In this document: one piece after another, positions 6,092 through 10,203 of the stretch
How positions within the stretch are numbered: the first letter of the stretch is position 1
How the letters are laid out: each line of letters starts with the position of its first letter
Assembly (NCBI GenBank): GCA_016866375.1
Contig: VGMK01000063.1
Span: 1 to 10,203, forward strand
DNA: 10,203 bases
Reading direction: 5' to 3'
Source of the DNA: Bacteroidota bacterium
GTDB lineage: Bacteria; Bacteroidota; Bacteroidia; Flavobacteriales_D; Crocinitomicaceae
Made by a program: the position numbers and the translations under genes
The notes under the pieces: model-generated
Databases searched by the model: none
Told to the model about the DNA's origin: nothing
The model's input: only the letters and a program-made list of their open reading frames with translations

Positions 6092-6775
6092 ATGGGCGAT
6101 GCGTTAAAAATAGCGATAATAGGAGACTATAATTTCACGTACAATTCACATCATGCCACGAATCTTTCAATCGATCAATGTGCAGAATTCCTAGACATTG
6201 AGATTAATTATTACTGGATAAAAATTAACGAGGCCGTTAAATACAAACAAATCTATTTCCAGCAGTTTGATGCAATTTGGATCGCTCCTGGGCCTTTCCA
6301 AAATGTTTTCTTTTTAAATGGTATTTTCAGAATATTTTTAGAAGAAAAAATCCCATTATTAATCACAGGGGATGCGTACAAAATTTTTATCGAATACATG
6401 ATTAATATCCATCAGCTAAATGTACTCGGCGAAAAATTAATTTCGGAAAATTTGGTCGCGGGTTCTAATTTTGAACGTGTGAAAATTTATCCCAAAACAA
6501 AAGAGTTTCAAAAAATTTATGAAAATTTTAATGATGTCGAGCTAACGTCGTCAAGGTTTAGTTTTTATCCGAAGTTGTTGGCACAATTGAGCGAAATTTC
6601 TGTATCAGTGGATGCGATAAATCAATTTGATGACCCTGAGATTATCAGGCTTACAAATCATCCTTTTTTTCTTGCGTGTTCATTCTGTCCCCAAATTTCA
6701 TCAACCAGAGATTTACCCCACCCAATCATCTACACACTGTTGAAAAGATCAATTGAACTGAAGAGTGTGCTCTAA
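6092..6775 (+). CDS. degenerate class I glutamine-amidotransferase-like protein (CTP synthase C-terminal-related)
   Basis: The 227-residue product resembles the family related to the C-terminal (glutaminase) half of CTP synthase. It has the opening strand KIAIIGDYN (6-14), a FDAIWIAPG block (59-67), an EKIPLLI strand (85-91) leading to IEYMINI (100-106), and a C-terminal HPFFLACSF...PHP pattern (190-211). In active relatives the strand after the IP motif ends in a loop holding the nucleophilic Cys (selenocysteine in some members). Here that stretch reads ITGDAY, with Thr92 at or near the nucleophile position. The usual FHPE-type motif is FCPQ (198-201), with Cys and Gln in place of His and Glu. 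It is thus unlikely to hydrolyse glutamine and may bind a ligand or act as a structural or regulatory partner. No signal peptide is present. The reading frame is intact and full length, arguing against a pseudogene. Its stop overlaps that of addA on the other strand. Confidence 0.75.
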   Translation: MGDALKIAIIGDYNFTYNSHHATNLSIDQCAEFLDIEINYYWIKINEAVKYKQIYFQQFDAIWIAPGPFQNVFFLNGIFRIFLEEKIPLLITGDAYKIFIEYMINIHQLNVLGEKLISENLVAGSNFERVKIYPKTKEFQKIYENFNDVELTSSRFSFYPKLLAQLSEISVSVDAINQFDDPEIIRLTNHPFFLACSFCPQISSTRDLPHPIIYTLLKRSIELKSVL

Positions 6776-9700
6776 AGTTTTGTAAATTCCCCTGAATTCA
6801 CGTAATATAAATAGCTGTTTATTGGTTTCGAAAAAATGTGAAAGAGTGCCTCAGAGTAGGTAGCTAGTTGAGCCAAGTGGTTCGCTGAGGCAAGACCTGT
6901 TTTTACCTCGACAACATCCACGTGCGAAGCTTTCACCCATATTTTGTCTGGTCGAATAAGTTGGTTTTCCCCTGCAATAATATTGCGTTCGCTGATTGTA
7001 TCAATAATTCCGTCAAATAATTTGATCTGACCGGCCTTCTCAACAAACGTATTTGCATCCTTAACTAAGCGTTCAAAATAAAAACTATCAATTTCTCCAG
7101 TTTTAACCAACCTTTGTAATATGTCTTGAACATTGTCGTGTTGGTTAATGTGTTCAACCAATTTATGAAATGCCCGGCCATATAAAATTTCATTGGACTC
7201 TGCCTCGCCTTCAATCTTGGTTAAAGCGATATCTGGGAACCATAGTGTATCGCGCGACGGCTCAGGGTGAAAAAATAAGATCTCTGACTGCGATCTTCCG
7301 CCATTCCCTGAATGACTTTCTTTTAATCCATAAGTGAGTTTAAAGTAAGTACTCTCCTCATTAATTGAAGGCAGTTGTCCAAAGTAAGCATTTAATTTTT
7401 TTCCTAAATTATCGCCACTTTGCTCATTGAATGCGTAAATCCTATATTCTGCGCGGGTCAAGGCAACATAAAGTAAGTTTATTTTATCCAAGGAAATCAA
7501 GCCTAATTCCTCTAGAGCACAATCCCTGAGGGCTTTGTTTGGTGACTCTTTTGAAAGGGTAGTGTAAAGTATTTTATCCTCAATTTGGACTAGAAATTTA
7601 CTTCCTGGCTTAATCGATGTATTGAAATTTATATTTGGCAAAATGACCACTGGAAATTCCAAGCCTTTGGATTTATGGATGGACATTATTTTTATTGCCT
7701 TCTCGGAGTCCGGTAATACCAAAGCCAACTTTTCACGTTTTTGTTCATAGTATTTCAGGAAAAATCGGATATCTGAATTTTGAGTGAGTTGAAATTCATA
7801 GATAAAATCTAAAAATTGATGAAGGTAGGGATCCTTTTCTTCGCACCATTCAAATAACTTTAAAACTTTTGTTCCCAACTGATATAAATCATCGTATGAA
7901 AAGAAAAATGAACCGTAGGTACCGAAATATGTTTCGATAAATTTGGAGTCGTTAAAAATATAGGTAGTCTTATTTTTAATAATAATTTCCTTATCAAAAA
8001 AGGAAAGATAAATGGCCAAGTGGTCCTCTGGAAATTTTAACCTCAAGTATATTTCTGCAAAACGTTTTGCCTCGGTATCATTCGTTGGTTGGACCCTTCT
8101 TTTCAAATAAGAGACTAACAATTTAATTTTTATATGGTATTGTACAAGCAATGAATCTGAGGAAACAACAGGATAGCCGATATTTGTTAAAAAATTTGCA
8201 ATATTATTCCCCTGTTTATTTTTTTCAGTCAAAATAGCGATATCTCCTAATTTGAATCCATCTGACAAACACTCATCAATTTTCTGCTTGATGTTCAAAA
8301 ATAACTCGTCGTCAGTCAGTTCATTTTTATAGGAAAATACTTCGACATATCCGGTATCTTCGGATTTCGTATTTTGTTTGTAACTCGAATAGAAAGATGA
8401 AAATTTTACATCTAAATCCCGTGTAATAATTTCAAAAAGGTCGTTATTGAATTGAACGATTGCTTTGGCAGATCTGTGATTATCTTCCAGGTGGTTAACT
8501 GCACCCATTTTCTTAAAAAATGCTGATTTCAATTCGATTTTTGGGTCCAATTCGGGATTGAATAAACCCGGTAGGGCCACAAACTGTTCAGCCCGACCAT
8601 TGTTAAATCGATAAATCGATTGCTTTGGATCGCCTACTATTAAATTCTTATTTCCCGAGCTAATTGCTTCATGAAGAAGGGGAATTAAGTTCATCCATTG
8701 TAACCTTGAAGTGTCTTGAAATTCGTCTAAGAGGAAATGCCGTAACCTCGAACCCAGTCTTTCATATATGTATGGGGCATCCTCTCCCTGTACGAGTGAG
8801 CCAATTAATACGTTAAAGTCAGAAATTCTTATTAATTGTTCCTCTTTTTTTAGTCGTTCTAAGGAGGTGGAAATTTCACTGAGAAGCGCCATGTTAAAAA
8901 AGTTCTCTTTGAATTTCGTCAATAAGATGTAGCGTGGCAACTGTTCAAGATAAACCTCATTTAAGTTTAAAATTGATCGAGATAGCTGTAAATCGAAAGT
9001 TGTTTCGGTTTCATTTTTTACACAACCGTTGATAATGGATTTCCCCAAAAAGCTACCCTTTTTTTGATCAAATTTAGGGAAGCGATCGATTGTGCCGAGC
9101 AGTTCGAAGTCTGTATAAGATTTACTTTTACCAGGTATTGTCGATGGGTCAGGATTGAGCGTTGAAAAAAAAGAAAAGGCCTCGTGACATATTTTAACCA
9201 TGTCTTCATCCATCTTTTTTATTTCTTTCAATATATGATGAAAATTCTCTTTAGAAAAATCGTAAACCCTCAATTTTTCGATCAACAGACGATATTTTTC
9301 ATTGCCTATTATCGCAGAAAATTCAATGAGCTTATCTCTAAAATTCCACTTTTCTCCTTCGTCTAAATTTGAAAGTGAGTAGAAATATACGAGATCAGTT
9401 AGCTTAGTTTCATCAGGCAGGCCAACTCTTGATAACATGGAGTCAATAACCTGCTCTAATAGCTCTTTTTCATTTAAAACCACATTAAATTCTCCTGAGA
9501 TGTCTAAATCCCGCGCAAAGGATCTAATCAATTTCAAATTGAATTTATCAATTGTTGATACCTGAAAATCTGAATAATTATGAAGGATTTCTCTGAATGC
9601 CAAAATCGCGCGCTTCTTTAATTCCTCTGGCGTGATGCCCAATAATTCAACTAATTTTTTTTCTAAATATTTTGCCTCTTTGCTACTGACGGCCAGTTGA

Positions 9701-9918
9701 TAGAGCCCATCAATTATTCTATTTTTCATTTCAAGTGCAGCTTTGTTCGTAAAAGTCATTGCTACAATAGATTTGAATTTTTTTGGCTGATTGTGAGATT
9801 GAAGTAGAATTTCGAGGTAAGTTAACACCAATCGAAATGTTTTTCCGCTTCCTGCAGAGGCACTGTAAATCAACAGTGGTTTATTTTTTTGCTGACAGTG
9901 ATCATTTAAAGAACTCAT
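6772..9918 (-). CDS. addA: AddA/RecB-like UvrD-family helicase-nuclease
   Basis: This is a 1048-residue superfamily 1 helicase with a C-terminal nuclease, the AddA type used in double-strand-break end resection before RecA loading. Helicase motifs are all present: Walker A ASAGSGKT (20-27), motif Ia AMTFTNKAA (53-61), STIDKF (121-126), motif II LLDEFQD (396-402), motif III VGDPKQSIYRF (428-438), motif IV EDNHRS (478-483), motif V SIHKSKGLEFP (746-756) and motif VI YVALTRAEYR (817-826). The RecB-type nuclease follows: GRAFH (His918), RPD (Asp991), VEVKTG (Glu1004, Lys1006) and QLATY (Gln1017, Tyr1021), so cleavage should be retained. The length is usual for the phylum and shorter than Bacillus AddA. 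The partner addB is not adjacent: it faces a divergent gene upstream and a convergent gene downstream. Naming it AddA rather than a stand-alone RecB-like enzyme rests on the architecture. Confidence 0.92.
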   Translation of the reverse strand: MSSLNDHCQQKNKPLLIYSASAGSGKTFRLVLTYLEILLQSHNQPKKFKSIVAMTFTNKAALEMKNRIIDGLYQLAVSSKEAKYLEKKLVELLGITPEELKKRAILAFREILHNYSDFQVSTIDKFNLKLIRSFARDLDISGEFNVVLNEKELLEQVIDSMLSRVGLPDETKLTDLVYFYSLSNLDEGEKWNFRDKLIEFSAIIGNEKYRLLIEKLRVYDFSKENFHHILKEIKKMDEDMVKICHEAFSFFSTLNPDPSTIPGKSKSYTDFELLGTIDRFPKFDQKKGSFLGKSIINGCVKNETETTFDLQLSRSILNLNEVYLEQLPRYILLTKFKENFFNMALLSEISTSLERLKKEEQLIRISDFNVLIGSLVQGEDAPYIYERLGSRLRHFLLDEFQDTSRLQWMNLIPLLHEAISSGNKNLIVGDPKQSIYRFNNGRAEQFVALPGLFNPELDPKIELKSAFFKKMGAVNHLEDNHRSAKAIVQFNNDLFEIITRDLDVKFSSFYSSYKQNTKSEDTGYVEVFSYKNELTDDELFLNIKQKIDECLSDGFKLGDIAILTEKNKQGNNIANFLTNIGYPVVSSDSLLVQYHIKIKLLVSYLKRRVQPTNDTEAKRFAEIYLRLKFPEDHLAIYLSFFDKEIIIKNKTTYIFNDSKFIETYFGTYGSFFFSYDDLYQLGTKVLKLFEWCEEKDPYLHQFLDFIYEFQLTQNSDIRFFLKYYEQKREKLALVLPDSEKAIKIMSIHKSKGLEFPVVILPNINFNTSIKPGSKFLVQIEDKILYTTLSKESPNKALRDCALEELGLISLDKINLLYVALTRAEYRIYAFNEQSGDNLGKKLNAYFGQLPSINEESTYFKLTYGLKESHSGNGGRSQSEILFFHPEPSRDTLWFPDIALTKIEGEAESNEILYGRAFHKLVEHINQHDNVQDILQRLVKTGEIDSFYFERLVKDANTFVEKAGQIKLFDGIIDTISERNIIAGENQLIRPDKIWVKASHVDVVEVKTGLASANHLAQLATYSEALFHIFSKPINSYLYYVNSGEFTKL

Positions 9919-9922
9919 TTGT

Positions 9923-9930
9923 TAAAGTTA
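9923..9930 (-). promoter_or_regulatory. candidate -7 box for addA (TAACTTTA)
   Basis: On the minus strand TAACTTTA matches TAnnTTTG at all but the last base and ends 4 bases before the addA ATG. A start about five bases downstream would fall on the A of the ATG, predicting a leaderless message. The -33 position (about 9951-9954) reads TTAA rather than TTTG and lies under the -7 box of the divergent gene. Confidence 0.35.
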
Positions 9931-9951
9931 GGAAATAAATAAGTTTTGAAT

Positions 9952-9959
9952 TAATTTTG
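9952..9959 (+). promoter_or_regulatory. -7 box for the MbnP-like lipoprotein gene (TAATTTTG)
   Basis: TAATTTTG is a perfect TAnnTTTG match, ending 5 bases before the ATG at 9965. The predicted start is at 9964-9965, leaderless or nearly so. The -33 position is not TTTG-like and would overlap the addA -7 box on the other strand. A TTTG at 9918-9921 is too far upstream (30 bases) to serve. Confidence 0.45.
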
Positions 9960-9964
9960 TTTAC

Positions 9965-10203
9965 ATGAGACTTTACGTTTTCGTTGCCATTTTATCACTC
10001 ATGTGTTTCATTTCTTGCAAGAAAAAAAATCATGTGGAGGATAATAAAAATTACCTTGAAATTGATCTTTTAGCCCTTTATGGGGGGAACGGAAATGAGG
10101 AACTAAAATTAGACTCAGTGTACATAAGCCCCGAAGGATATAAGATTAAATTTACAGACATTAAATGTTTCTTTACAATGCTAGGCAATGGTAATAACAT
10201 CTT
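9965..10203 (+). CDS. partial lipoprotein, probably MbnP-like (runs off window)
   Basis: The open frame from ATG 9965 continues past the window end; 79 codons are visible. It begins with a lipoprotein signal peptide: a hydrophobic run (VFVAILSLMCF) and the lipobox FISC with C18 as the anchor, then KKK. Residues 47-73 (LKLDSVYISPEGYK, then a short strand block ending in FFTML) resemble the N-terminal pattern of MbnP-like proteins, in which a y..p.G..y.it.lkyyls motif is typical; MbnP proteins are partners of MbnH-type di-heme peroxidases in copper-related systems. This assignment is tentative because only the start is seen. It diverges from addA across 46 bases. An MbnH or cytochrome c peroxidase gene just downstream would strengthen it. 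Confidence 0.6.
   Translation, partial: MRLYVFVAILSLMCFISCKKKNHVEDNKNYLEIDLLALYGGNGNEELKLDSVYISPEGYKIKFTDIKCFFTMLGNGNNI

Noticed and set aside
6762..6773. Inverted repeat AGAG-TGTG-CTCT at the end of the amidotransferase-like gene as a terminator.
   Set aside because: The stem has only four base pairs and no run of T follows directly.
6785..6798. Inverted repeat AATTC-CCCT-GAATT near the end of addA as a terminator.
   Set aside because: It is a short AT-rich stem inside coding sequence with no T-run on either strand; too weak to call.
9184..9366. Short open frames within the addA region (9018-9209 minus in another frame, 9184-9366 plus).
   Set aside because: They overlap intact addA sequence, have no promoter or recognisable domain, and are best explained by chance.
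1..10203. CRISPR arrays, tRNA genes, insertion sequences or phage genes.
   Set aside because: No regularly spaced repeats, cloverleaf-like intergenic segments, transposase motifs or terminal inverted repeats were seen; the intergenic gaps are all under 65 bases.

Overview
The window is AT-rich and gene-dense and comes from a member of the Bacteroidota, most likely a Flavobacteriales-type organism (the Crocinitomicaceae/Cryomorphaceae side is possible but unproven). The evidence is a GldH gliding-motility lipoprotein gene, Bacteroidota-style promoter elements (TTTG, 20-base spacer, TAnnTTTG), absence of Shine-Dalgarno sequences before most starts, three lipoproteins with short signal peptides, and Bacteroidota-type architectures of RicT and AddA. 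It is chromosomal core sequence. I see no phage, insertion sequence, CRISPR array, tRNA or rRNA.

Bases 52-4451 carry four tightly packed housekeeping genes on the + strand: radA (recombination branch migration), rsmI (16S rRNA C1402 ribose methylation), a holB-like DNA polymerase III delta-prime subunit, and ricT (PSP1/YaaT family, an Fe-S partner in RNA processing in Bacillus). holB next to ricT with rsmI close by is also found in Bacillus subtilis, so this is an old neighbourhood. ricT overlaps gldH by ATGA, and gldH is followed after 3 bases by an uncharacterised 152-codon gene, giving a likely ricT-gldH-orf unit.

Bases 5381-6775 form a second + strand unit. A textbook Bacteroidota promoter drives an unrecognised lipoprotein gene, followed by a gene for a protein that looks like the glutamine amidotransferase half of CTP synthase but has lost the nucleophilic cysteine and the rest of the usual active site. 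This pseudo-amidotransferase is the most unusual item in the window.

Bases 6772-9918 on the - strand encode a full-length AddA/RecB-type helicase-nuclease (1048 aa) with all helicase motifs and an intact RecB-type nuclease. It converges on the amidotransferase-like gene with overlapping stop codons. It has no adjacent addB, because its other side is a 46-base divergent promoter region shared with a truncated MbnP-like lipoprotein gene (9965 to the window end).

Several genes (radA, holB, addA, the MbnP-like gene) have a -7-like box only 3-8 bases from the start codon, predicting leaderless or nearly leaderless mRNAs. I did not find a wholly new multi-gene system. The best leads are the dead amidotransferase, the cysteine-rich N-terminus of RicT, the uncharacterised gene in the ricT-gldH unit, and the start-site architecture.
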